Positions 1-6,503 of a stretch of 6,503 nucleotides of DNA are shown piece after piece (the first letter of the stretch is position 1; each line of letters begins with the position of its first letter). The position numbers were made by a program, and so were the translations under genes. The stretch lies in NCBI GenBank assembly GCA_946534745.1, contig CAMNDA010000194.1:1-6503 (forward strand). Reading direction: 5' to 3'. The notes under the pieces were generated by a model. That model made no database searches. It worked only from the letters and a program-made list of their open reading frames with translations, and was not told the DNA's origin. Origin of the DNA: an uncultured Verrucomicrobiota bacterium (GTDB lineage Bacteria > Verrucomicrobiota > Kiritimatiellia > RFP12 > UBA3636).

Positions 1-3000
1 GAAAACGGCCCGCCCGCGATCGGCACGGGCGTCATCGCCGCCGACGGCGACACGACGCCGACGGTCTACGCGCAGAACGACCCGTCAAAGACAGGCTACA
101 ACCCCAACGAGGAGCACGCGCTCGTCCTGCCCGGCGCGGGCGGCCACGTCGCGTGGGCGCTTCGCTCCGACCTTAACACAACGGAGTCCTCCGCCCCCGG
201 CGTCCTCGTCCAATACGTGAAGGACGGCCGCAAGGCGATGCAGTGGTTCGACGTCGCGACCACCAACCTCCTCTACCCCGAACTCGCTGCAGACTGCGTC
301 GCGGGCAAGGCCTTCCCCGGCCCGCACCCGATCGACATGCTCGACGACCCGTGGTGCGAGGAGGACAAGTGGGACGAGCCGGTCGCGACCTCGCCCGTCT
401 TCCGCGACCGCAAGAAGCAGCTCTGGGCGCGCGCCGCCGGCACGGCGACGATGCGGATGTACTATCGCATGCAGCAGGGCTTCGCCTTCCCGTCGCTCCC
501 CGCCGACAAGTGGCCCGCCGTCGGAACCGCGGTGCCGTGGCTCTCGCTTCTCGGCGGCGACCCCACTTCCGACCCGCTGGCCGGCGAGCCCGCCGCATGG
601 ACCTGGCGCGTCGCATGGCCGGACGCCGTTCCCGAGATGGAGATCGGCCGCACCCTCACCGTCGCCGCCTCGGGCCTCCCCGAGGTCTGGAACGCAAAGT
701 CCGCCGCCGTCGTCTGGCCCGCGACCGACGCCGAGCGCGACGCCACCGCCGTCCTCTTCGATCCCACCGTCGCGCAGACGGCCGGCTTCGACAAGGCGAC
801 CTTCCCGACCGTCGCCGACGCCGTCGCCGGTCTCGGCATCAAGCAGGGCGCCGGCGGCAACGCCACGCTGCGCAAGGGCCGCTGGACGTTCGACGGCCTC
901 CCGCCCAATCTCTCCAAGCGCTTCTATCTCGACACCACCGCCGACGTCGGGCGCTGCCTCAAGCTCGAGGGCGAGATGGAGGACAACCCCGCGGGCGTCT
1001 CGCTCCTGCACGTGAACGTCCTCTCCGACGGCGAGCGCAAGGTCCTGCGCGACCTGCTCGACGACGTCGCCACCCCCGCCGGCAAGACGGCTTGGAAAGC
1101 GGCGATCGACAGGCTCGCCACTGCGCCCGTCCTCCCGAGCCCGCACGTCGCGGTCTCCGGCTCCGAGGACCGCGTCGCCTACGAGCCGCGCGACCACTAC
1201 GCGCTCTTCTCGATGGGCGCCACGAACTATGTCACCCTCATCCAGAACGACGCCACCAACGCGCTCATGAACGTCGCCGAGGGCGATCCGATCTCGATGC
1301 ACGTCGTCAAGGTCGTCCCGAAGTACTACGTCGGCCGCGTCGTCACGCGCGAGGACCCGCTCAACCTCCTCTCGCAGCAGCTTTCCGTGATCTACGCCGA
1401 GGCGTTCGCCGGAAAGCCCGGGGAGTACGAGTTCGAGTGGCGCAAGTGCCGCCCGCACGCGGACGGCTCCGTCCCGACGGACTTCGACGGCGAATACTCC
1501 CAGAAGTTCGAGCCGACCGAGGGCCTCACGCGCTTCGTGATCGGCGGCCAGGGCGACACGCTCGCCAACATGGTCAACACCTACTATGCCGTGCGCTACC
1601 GCGCGAAGGACGCCAGCTCGCCCGCCTACGCCGCGATGGGCGACGCCTGGAGCGCCTGGACCGACCCGCCGGCCCTCGCCGAGGGCTGGGTGCAGCGCGT
1701 CCTCAACAACGTCACGCCCTTCTCGCAGCGCATGCGCGACCTCGTCGAGAACGAGGCCGAGACGCCCGTCTCGATGATCGTCCAGGCCGGCAGGCCCTAC
1801 GAGGGCGACGTCGCCCTGAGCCAGGACAACCTCGCCTCCGTCGGCCTCATCCAGCTCTACGAGACGATCCTCTCCAAGGCCGAGTCGATGTCGCTCGCCC
1901 TCGGCCTCGACGACGCCGACGCGAACAAGCAGCTGCAGCTCGCCGTCGCGCGCCTCGCGGACCTCTACACCGTCCTCGGCGACGAAGCCTACGTCGACGC
2001 CCTCAACCCCACGATCGGCTTCGGCGCCAACTTCGACAACACAGAGATGACCGGCTTCGAGCTGGACTACGGCGCGCTCTCCTCGACGCTCTTCTGCTTC
2101 GACAACCAGGTGCCGACGCTCCTCGACGAGGAACTCGCGCTCCTGCGCGGCCGCACCGGCGACAACGCGCCCTCGACGCACATCTCGCCCTACTTCAACC
2201 GCCTGCCGTGGAACCTCTCCAAGAGCCCCGTCGGCGGCGAGGTCGCCTACATGGTCAACTACGACATCTCCGGCCGCAACGACGAGGCCGTCCTCGACGA
2301 GAAGGACGCCGCCGACCTCTATCCGCAGGGCCACGGCGACGCCTACGGCCACTACCTCAGCGCCCTCTCCGGCTACTACCGCCTTCTGCGCAACCCCCAC
2401 TTCACCTGGGGCGCGCCCGCGATGGGCGAGATGGTCGTCGCGGACGCCGTCCTCAACGTCGACTACTATGACGAGGCCAAGTTCGCCAAGGCCGCCTACG
2501 ACGTGGCGAAGGTCGCCTCCGCCGTCGTCGACCGCACCGCGCGCAAGGCCTACCGCGACAACGGCGGCGCCTCTTCCGCCGGCTACCTCGACGACGACCC
2601 CACGCGCGCCTTCGGCTATGGCGAGTGGGCCTCGCGCGGCGGCTTCGGCGCGCTCGCCAACTGGGCCGTCGCCAACGCGCTTCTGGCCCCCGCGCCCGAG
2701 ACCGGCCGCTACTGGCGCTACCGTTTCGGCGCCGATTCGTATGTAATGCTCAACCGCGAGAACGAGGACGAAGCCCTCCCGGCCTTCGCCGACGGCGGCA
2801 CCTGGACGTGCGAGCTGCAAATCGTCCCGGACGAGTCGCCCATCGCGCCGGGCGAGGACGAGGCCGGCCTCGTCACCGTCCTCGGCGACGACGGCGCCTT
2901 CGCGCTCACGCTTCGCGAGGGGAACGAACTCTGGTTTTTGACCCTCGTCGCCCAGCGCATCCCCGTCACCAACACCGTCTACCAGTACACGTTCATCCCC

Positions 3001-6000
3001 GAGGACGAGGCGATCCCGTACACCGGGACCCGCCATCTCGCCGTCACGAACGGAACGAAGGTCCTGAGCTGCGTCTTCTACGGCGACTTCAGCGAGCGCG
3101 AGATCGGGCAGTTGAACCCGCTCCGCGCCCCGAACGCGCTGCCCGAGGCCTACGACGTGCAGTCGATTCTCGCCGCCGCCGGCGAAGACGCGCCGCCCGC
3201 GCCGCCCGCGTGGGAGGGGTGGAGGCTCTCCCCCTCCAACACCGACGACGCGACCGGCGCGTTCCGCCCGCACGTCTTCGCGATGGAGGACGACCGCCTC
3301 GAACACGGCGACCTCGCCGAGGCGGAATACCGCGTCGGCACCGTTCCCTCCGGCGACAACACCCTCGTCGCCATGCGGTGCGACGGCGGCCGCCCGACCG
3401 TCTCCCTCTTCGCGCCCGACGGCGCGCTGACGCAGAAATGGACCGCCTCCGCCGACGTCGACTTCTCCGCCTCGCCGCAGCTCGTCTTCCTCGGCGGCGA
3501 CTACATTGGCGAAATCGTCGAGGTCCGCCTCTGGAACGGCGTCTGCCGCACCGACGCGCAGCTCGTCGCCAAACGCGAATACGTCTCGCCCCTCTCCGAC
3601 GGCCTCTCCCTTTACCTGCGCGCGTTTTCCGACACGGGCGCCGTCACGCAGCTTGCCGACGAAAAGACCGGGGACTTCTGGGACGTCGTCGGCGGCTCCT
3701 GGACCGAGGCCTCCGAAAGCGGCGTCGACATCGCCTTCGAGGACGAGGGCCTCGCCCGCATCGACCGCTCCACCGTCCCCGAGCTCGCCTCCCTCGCCGC
3801 GCTCATCCCCGACATCCAGAAACGCACGGACCGCATGGACGCCGGCCTCACGCCGCTCGGCCTCGCCGCCGGCGCGATTCCCTTCGACCTCTCGCCGATC
3901 AACCCCGGCGACGACACGATGACCCACTACGAGCAGATTCGCGAACGCGCCGGCACCGCGCTCGAAAACGCCCGCCGCGCCCTCGACAAGGCGCAGTTCT
4001 ACGGCTCGCGCGTGCGGATGCTCGCGGAGTCGCAGTTCTCGCGCGAGAACCAGCTCGAGACGATGGAGCTCGAGACGAAGAACCGCCTGATCGAATACTT
4101 CGGCTACCCCTACGAAGGCGACATCGGCCCCGGCGGCACCTACCCGCAGGGCTACGACGGGCCGGACCTGCTGCACTACGCCTGGATGGAGCCGTGGCAG
4201 TTCGGCCTCCGGGCCGACGAGGACGTGAAGTCCGTCACCACCAATGTCTACGTCCGCGACACCGCCAAGTTCCGCGACCATCTCGCCGTCCTCCTGCCCA
4301 ATTTCGGCAAGACCGTGGACTTCGACACCTTCGTCTACGAAAAGTCCGCGACCGGCATCATCCTCAAGCCCGCGGCCGTCACCGGCAAACGGCGGGCCTG
4401 CGGCCAGATCCAGGACAAGATGGGCGAGCTGCTCATTGCCTACCGCGGCTTCAAGAGTCGGCTCGCCGACTGGGAGAGGGCCAACCAGGAGTTCGAACTC
4501 CAGGTCGGCCGTGCCCGCCGCGACGCCGTCTTCTACGAGCTCCAGAAGACCGCCCAGGAGGCCAAGTTCGCCTACGAGCAGTTCGCGGCCGTCGAGGAGG
4601 CCGCCACCAAGGTCGCCATCAACGCCCTGGAGGTCCTTCTCAACACAACCCAGGCGATTCAGGATGGCGTCCTGAAGTCGATTCCGAAGGTTTCGGGCGC
4701 CGGCATGACCGTCAACATCGACCCGCAGGCCATCGCGGCGGGCGCCTCCTGGCCGGCCTACAGCGCGGGCGCCGGCACGCTGCGGATCCAGCTCCTCGCG
4801 GCCAAGGACTCCCTCGTCGTCACCGACGCCGTCCAGGTCGGTTTCGACGTCGCCGAGGAGCTCATCGACCTCCTGATCGACCAGATGGCCACCTACGACG
4901 GCTACTACGACAGCGTCTACGACGCCGCCGGCGAGGTGTTCTCCGCCGCCCGCGAATGCCGCGACGCCTATGTCGAGCTCCTCGCCGCCGAGTGCGCCGT
5001 CGAGACCGTCGTCGCCGAGGCCGAGCGCATCATCGACGAGCGCACGCTCGCCCGCCAGCAGGCCGTCGACGTCCTCACGAAGACGCGCTACAACGACATG
5101 TTCTTCCGCCTCGCGCGCAACAACGCCCTCTCGCGCTACGACGCGCAGTTCGAGCTCGCGCAGCGCTACGCCTACCTCGCCGCGCAGGCCTACGACTACG
5201 AGACCGGCCTGCTCTCCTCCGACCGCCGGAGCGGCGACGCCTTCCTCGCCCGCATCGTCGGCGCGCGCACGATCGGCGAGTTCGACGACGACGGCAACCC
5301 GCTCGTCGCCTCCGACGCCGCGAAGGGCGACGGCGGCCTCGCCGCCATCCTCGCCGAGATGGACGAGAACTGGCTCGTCCTCAAGCCGCGGCTCGGCATC
5401 AACAACCCGCAGCCCTACGCCACCTGGTTCTCCCTGCGCCACGACCTCTTCCGCATCTACGACGACGAAAAGGGCGACAAGGCCTGGAAGACCGCGCTCC
5501 GCAAGTGCATCGTCGAGGACCTCAACGAGCTGCCGGAGTTCACGCACTACTGCCAGCCGCTCGCCGGCGCCACGGCGGAGAAGGAGCCGGGCTTCGTCAT
5601 CCCGTTCCCCTCGCTCGTCGCGCAGGGCTACAACTTCTTCGGCAACGAGCTCGCGGGCGGCGACGCCTCGCTCGACCCGACCTGGTTCGCCACGCACATC
5701 TCCGCCGCCGGCGTCCACCTCAAGGGCTACGACGACGAGAACCTCTCCCGCACCCCGACCGTCTACCTCGTCCCGGTGGGCGAGGACCGGATGCGCGCCG
5801 TCGGCGATCCGGAGACCGTCCTCTCGTGGAGAGTCGTGGACCAGACCGTCCCCGCGCCCTATGCCATCGGATCCACGCAGCTCGACGACCCGGACTGGAC
5901 CCCGCTCTTCGACGGCGCCACGGGCGGCAACGACCTCGGCGCGCGCATCCGCAGGCACCCGAGCTTCCGCGCCTACTACGACGAGGCGGGCAAGGACCCC

Positions 6001-6219
6001 TCCGACGACTCGCTCGACTGCACGCGCCTCGTCGGCCGATCGGCGTGGAACACCCGGTGGCTCCTGATCATCCCGGCCTCCTCGCTCTCCGCCGACCGCG
6101 AGGCGGCGCTCGCCGCCTTCATCTCCGGCGCCGACGCCGACCGCGACGGCAAGCCCGACTCCACCGGCGTCTCCGACATCCTCCTCGGCCTCAAGACCTA
6201 CTCGACCAGCGGAAACTAG
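1..6219 (+). CDS. Giant LamG-domain protein of unknown function, 5'-truncated by the window (C-terminal 2072 residues)
   Basis: The frame is open from base 1 and stops at TAG 6217-6219. The GTG at 217 is an internal Val codon, because conserved family sequence continues upstream of it (YNPNEEHA at residues 33-40). The true start, and any signal peptide, lie outside the window. Regions in order: conserved N-terminal part (1-900) with PQGHGDAYGHYL near 775-786; a concanavalin A/LamG-like domain (about 905-1215, with VRLWNG at 1175-1180); helical stretches (1308-1367 and 1468-1740) around GYPYEGDIGPGG (1368-1379); and a C-terminal module with LVGRSAWNTRWLLIIP (2010-2025), a DxDxDGxxD loop and terminal TYSTSGN. 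From memory, these motifs recur in this order in very large LamG proteins of PVC and other environmental bacteria, whose role is unknown. A secreted or surface location is inferred from the LamG and calcium-loop-like parts, not shown. No enzyme active site was recognised. The reading frame is intact, with no frameshift or internal stop. The helical part might suggest a Tc-toxin-like stalk, but this is speculative. Confidence 0.93.
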   Translation, partial: ENGPPAIGTGVIAADGDTTPTVYAQNDPSKTGYNPNEEHALVLPGAGGHVAWALRSDLNTTESSAPGVLVQYVKDGRKAMQWFDVATTNLLYPELAADCVAGKAFPGPHPIDMLDDPWCEEDKWDEPVATSPVFRDRKKQLWARAAGTATMRMYYRMQQGFAFPSLPADKWPAVGTAVPWLSLLGGDPTSDPLAGEPAAWTWRVAWPDAVPEMEIGRTLTVAASGLPEVWNAKSAAVVWPATDAERDATAVLFDPTVAQTAGFDKATFPTVADAVAGLGIKQGAGGNATLRKGRWTFDGLPPNLSKRFYLDTTADVGRCLKLEGEMEDNPAGVSLLHVNVLSDGERKVLRDLLDDVATPAGKTAWKAAIDRLATAPVLPSPHVAVSGSEDRVAYEPRDHYALFSMGATNYVTLIQNDATNALMNVAEGDPISMHVVKVVPKYYVGRVVTREDPLNLLSQQLSVIYAEAFAGKPGEYEFEWRKCRPHADGSVPTDFDGEYSQKFEPTEGLTRFVIGGQGDTLANMVNTYYAVRYRAKDASSPAYAAMGDAWSAWTDPPALAEGWVQRVLNNVTPFSQRMRDLVENEAETPVSMIVQAGRPYEGDVALSQDNLASVGLIQLYETILSKAESMSLALGLDDADANKQLQLAVARLADLYTVLGDEAYVDALNPTIGFGANFDNTEMTGFELDYGALSSTLFCFDNQVPTLLDEELALLRGRTGDNAPSTHISPYFNRLPWNLSKSPVGGEVAYMVNYDISGRNDEAVLDEKDAADLYPQGHGDAYGHYLSALSGYYRLLRNPHFTWGAPAMGEMVVADAVLNVDYYDEAKFAKAAYDVAKVASAVVDRTARKAYRDNGGASSAGYLDDDPTRAFGYGEWASRGGFGALANWAVANALLAPAPETGRYWRYRFGADSYVMLNRENEDEALPAFADGGTWTCELQIVPDESPIAPGEDEAGLVTVLGDDGAFALTLREGNELWFLTLVAQRIPVTNTVYQYTFIPEDEAIPYTGTRHLAVTNGTKVLSCVFYGDFSEREIGQLNPLRAPNALPEAYDVQSILAAAGEDAPPAPPAWEGWRLSPSNTDDATGAFRPHVFAMEDDRLEHGDLAEAEYRVGTVPSGDNTLVAMRCDGGRPTVSLFAPDGALTQKWTASADVDFSASPQLVFLGGDYIGEIVEVRLWNGVCRTDAQLVAKREYVSPLSDGLSLYLRAFSDTGAVTQLADEKTGDFWDVVGGSWTEASESGVDIAFEDEGLARIDRSTVPELASLAALIPDIQKRTDRMDAGLTPLGLAAGAIPFDLSPINPGDDTMTHYEQIRERAGTALENARRALDKAQFYGSRVRMLAESQFSRENQLETMELETKNRLIEYFGYPYEGDIGPGGTYPQGYDGPDLLHYAWMEPWQFGLRADEDVKSVTTNVYVRDTAKFRDHLAVLLPNFGKTVDFDTFVYEKSATGIILKPAAVTGKRRACGQIQDKMGELLIAYRGFKSRLADWERANQEFELQVGRARRDAVFYELQKTAQEAKFAYEQFAAVEEAATKVAINALEVLLNTTQAIQDGVLKSIPKVSGAGMTVNIDPQAIAAGASWPAYSAGAGTLRIQLLAAKDSLVVTDAVQVGFDVAEELIDLLIDQMATYDGYYDSVYDAAGEVFSAARECRDAYVELLAAECAVETVVAEAERIIDERTLARQQAVDVLTKTRYNDMFFRLARNNALSRYDAQFELAQRYAYLAAQAYDYETGLLSSDRRSGDAFLARIVGARTIGEFDDDGNPLVASDAAKGDGGLAAILAEMDENWLVLKPRLGINNPQPYATWFSLRHDLFRIYDDEKGDKAWKTALRKCIVEDLNELPEFTHYCQPLAGATAEKEPGFVIPFPSLVAQGYNFFGNELAGGDASLDPTWFATHISAAGVHLKGYDDENLSRTPTVYLVPVGEDRMRAVGDPETVLSWRVVDQTVPAPYAIGSTQLDDPDWTPLFDGATGGNDLGARIRRHPSFRAYYDEAGKDPSDDSLDCTRLVGRSAWNTRWLLIIPASSLSADREAALAAFISGADADRDGKPDSTGVSDILLGLKTYSTSGN
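2713..3645 (+). other. Concanavalin A-like/LamG (jellyroll) domain within the giant protein
   Basis: Residues about 905-1215 alternate short hydrophobic beta-like strands with polar turns. The first strands are around YVMLNRE and TWTCELQIVP (935 on); a middle strand is HLAVTNGTKVLSCVFYGD. The end carries GDYIGEIVEVRLWNGVCRTDAQL, which matches the usual LamG ending of Gly-x-Ile-x-Glu-Val-Arg-x-Trp-Asn followed by a short helix. The domain looks larger than a typical LamG of about 150-200 residues, with a Pro/Ala-rich linker near residues 1058-1075 (around APPAPPAW). It may therefore be a LamG with an insertion or two degenerate copies. Such domains usually bind carbohydrate or protein ligands outside the cell. 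The ligand here is unknown and the boundaries are approximate. Confidence 0.6.
3922..4101 (+). other. First predicted helical/coiled-coil segment of the giant protein
   Basis: Residues 1308-1367 lack Pro and Gly except one Gly at each of two places. They are dense in Glu, Arg, Lys, Ala and Leu with heptad-like hydrophobic spacing (for example ALENARRALDKAQ and RENQLETMELETKNRLIEYF). The segment leads directly into GYPYEGDIGPGGTYPQGY, a Gly/Pro-rich motif that breaks the helix. The call is by eye from composition; no coiled-coil prediction was run. Confidence 0.5.
4402..5220 (+). other. Long helical bundle region of the giant protein, with a hydrophobic middle
   Basis: Residues about 1468-1740 form long charged helices (KMGELLIAYRGFKSRLADWERANQEF and onward through the AKFAYEQFAAVEEAATKVAI stretch). 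A less charged centre (about 1560-1605, Gly/Ala/Ser/Ile-rich, around SIPKVSGAGMTVNI and AIAAGASWPAYSAGAGT) is followed by more helices (DVAEELIDLLIDQM, ECAVETVVAEAERIIDERTLARQQAVDVL, and others). A helix, small-residue hairpin, helix layout of this sort occurs in stalks and pore-forming shafts, but also in plain structural coiled coils. Nothing seen decides between these. Confidence 0.5.
6133..6159 (+). other. Calcium-binding-loop-like sequence (DxDxDGxxD) near the C-terminus
   Basis: Residues 2045-2053 read DADRDGKPD, with Asp at loop positions 1, 3, 5 and 9 and Gly at 6, as in EF-hand-like, dockerin and thrombospondin type 3 loops. It sits between the conserved IIP motif block and the terminal SDILLGLKTYSTSGN, apparently as a short insertion. 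Calcium binding is inferred from the motif alone. Only one copy is present, and no second paired loop is visible nearby. Confidence 0.4.
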
Positions 6220-6232
6220 CCCGGCGGGCGCG

Positions 6233-6261
6233 TTGATTTCCGGCGCGATTCCGGCTAGAAT
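6233..6261 (+). promoter_or_regulatory. Sigma70-type promoter of the downstream gene
   Basis: TTGATT (6233-6238) matches the -35 consensus at 4 of 6 bases. TAGAAT (6256-6261) matches the -10 consensus at 5 of 6. The spacer is exactly 17 bp. In DNA this GC-rich, two such boxes in the only intergenic gap are unlikely to be chance. Transcription would start near 6267-6270, giving a leader of about 60 nt before the ATG at 6328. No extended -10 TG is present. Confidence 0.65.
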
Positions 6262-6263
6262 CG
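6246..6263. promoter_or_regulatory. Inverted repeat overlapping the -10 box, possible operator
   Basis: CGATTC (6246-6251) and GAATCG (6258-6263) are perfect 6-bp inverted arms around a 6-nt spacer, CGGCTA. The right arm covers most of the -10 hexamer, so a dimeric repressor bound here would block the promoter. A single copy is seen and no regulator gene is in the window, so the function is a guess. Confidence 0.3.
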
Positions 6264-6275
6264 GCGTCAACAACC

Positions 6276-6305
6276 GGCGTTCCGGGCCGAGGACGGCCGA
6301 ACGCC
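6276..6305 (+). promoter_or_regulatory. Stem-loop in the predicted 5' leader of the downstream gene
   Basis: Outer arms GGCGTTC (6276-6282) and GAACGCC (6299-6305) pair over 7 bp. Inner arms GGCC (6285-6288) and GGCC (6295-6298) add 4 bp after a 2-nt bulge, leaving the loop GAGGAC (6289-6294). It lies downstream of the predicted transcription start and 22 nt before the ATG. No T-run follows it, so it is a poor intrinsic terminator. It may stabilise the leader or affect translation. The purine-rich loop resembles a Shine-Dalgarno sequence but is too far from 6328 to serve that start. Confidence 0.4.
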
Positions 6306-6327
6306 CGTGCAACGAAAGAACAGCGAA

Positions 6328-6503
6328 ATGACAATGATCGAAGAAGCTCTTGCGCAGGCCTGCGACACCAAGGCGTGCGTGATCGGTCCGGGTGCGGCGG
6401 AAGAAACGGCGAAGATGTTCGGGGAGCTCTTTCCCGGCGTCCGGCGCGCGATCGTGGTCGACGACCCGCGCACGCGGGCCGTCGCCGGCGAACGCGCCGC
6501 CGG
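6328..6503 (+). CDS. Probable sn-glycerol-1-phosphate dehydrogenase (AraM/EgsA-like), N-terminal fragment cut by the window end
   Basis: The frame gives 58 complete codons from ATG 6328 to the window edge without a stop. The sequence has a short leading helix (IEEALAQACDTKA), then a beta strand with a Gly turn (CVIGPGAAEE), a second helix (TAKMFGELFPG) and a strand AIVVDDPRTRAVAGERAA. This is the usual start of the NAD(P)-binding fold in iron-containing alcohol dehydrogenase and dehydroquinate-synthase-like proteins. Its closest remembered resemblance is to bacterial glycerol-1-phosphate dehydrogenases, which reduce dihydroxyacetone phosphate to sn-glycerol 1-phosphate in the cytoplasm. Metal ligands and the GGGxxxD-type motif would lie beyond the window, so activity cannot be judged. 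The start is uncertain: ATG 6334 and GTG 6307 are in frame, and the ribosome site is weak (GAAAG at 6314-6318). The gene has its own promoter. Another member of the same dehydrogenase superfamily remains possible. Confidence 0.65.
   Translation, partial: MTMIEEALAQACDTKACVIGPGAAEETAKMFGELFPGVRRAIVVDDPRTRAVAGERAA

Noticed and set aside
217..219. GTG as the start of the giant gene
   Set aside because: The same frame is open back to base 1 and carries conserved family sequence there (YNPNEEHA at 97-120). There is no ribosome site or promoter before 217.
4660..4674. CAGGA-N5-TCCTG inverted repeat inside the giant gene
   Set aside because: Only 5-bp arms inside coding sequence, which is expected by chance in a window of this size.
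6219..6229. Short GCCC-GGC-GGGC hairpin at the stop codon as an intrinsic terminator
   Set aside because: The stem is only 4 bp (5 with a 1-nt loop), and the following GCGTTGATTT is not a T-run and overlaps the -35 box. It may be chance in GC-rich DNA.
2625..6236. A 1203-codon + strand frame overlapping the giant gene in another register
   Set aside because: Its product is almost entirely Arg, Pro, Ala and Gly, as expected from out-of-frame reading of GC-rich DNA. The giant gene's frame has the recognisable family motifs.
85..6312. A 2075-codon open frame on the minus strand
   Set aside because: It is exactly codon-complementary to the real + strand gene and consists of low-complexity Val/Gly/Glu/Arg/Ala sequence with no recognisable motif. 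Absence of TTA, CTA and TCA in the sense gene explains it fully.
6267..6473. A 68-codon minus strand frame over the intergenic gap and second gene
   Set aside because: It overlaps the dehydrogenase-like N-terminus and the leader hairpin, and has no recognisable features of its own.

Overview
The window is very GC-rich (roughly 70% by eye, with third codon positions almost always C or G) and is nearly filled by one gene. A single + strand reading frame is open from base 1 to the TAG at 6217-6219. It is the C-terminal 2072 residues of a giant protein whose start lies upstream of the window. From memory of sequence families (no search was run), the protein belongs to a group of very large LamG-containing proteins of unknown function. 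I associate these with Verrucomicrobiota, Kiritimatiellota, Lentisphaerota, Planctomycetota and some other environmental bacteria. That association, together with the codon use, suggests a GC-rich PVC-superphylum bacterium, perhaps Kiritimatiellota. This taxonomic guess is inference.

Layout, with residues numbered from window base 1: 1-900 hold the beta-rich and mixed conserved regions typical of the family, including a YNPNEEHA motif and a PQGHGDAYGHYL motif. About 905-1215 is a divergent concanavalin A-like (LamG) domain. About 1308-1367 and 1468-1740 are long charged helical, coiled-coil-like stretches separated by a GYPYEGDIGPGG motif region. About 1741-2072 is a conserved C-terminal module. 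It ends with a GRSAWNTRWLLIIP motif, a DxDxDGxxD calcium-loop-like sequence and a terminal TYSTSGN.

A 108-bp intergenic gap follows (6220-6327). It holds a good sigma70-type promoter (TTGATT, 17 bp, TAGAAT), an inverted repeat overlapping the -10 box, and a strong stem-loop in the predicted leader. The second gene starts at 6328 and runs off the window. Its 58 visible residues resemble the N-terminus of bacterial sn-glycerol-1-phosphate dehydrogenases (AraM/EgsA-like, iron-containing alcohol dehydrogenase superfamily). Because it has its own promoter, the two genes are probably independent transcription units and nothing shows that they work together.

No RNA gene, mobile element, CRISPR array or tandem repeat was seen. 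A 2075-codon frame on the minus strand is explained by codon bias in the real gene.
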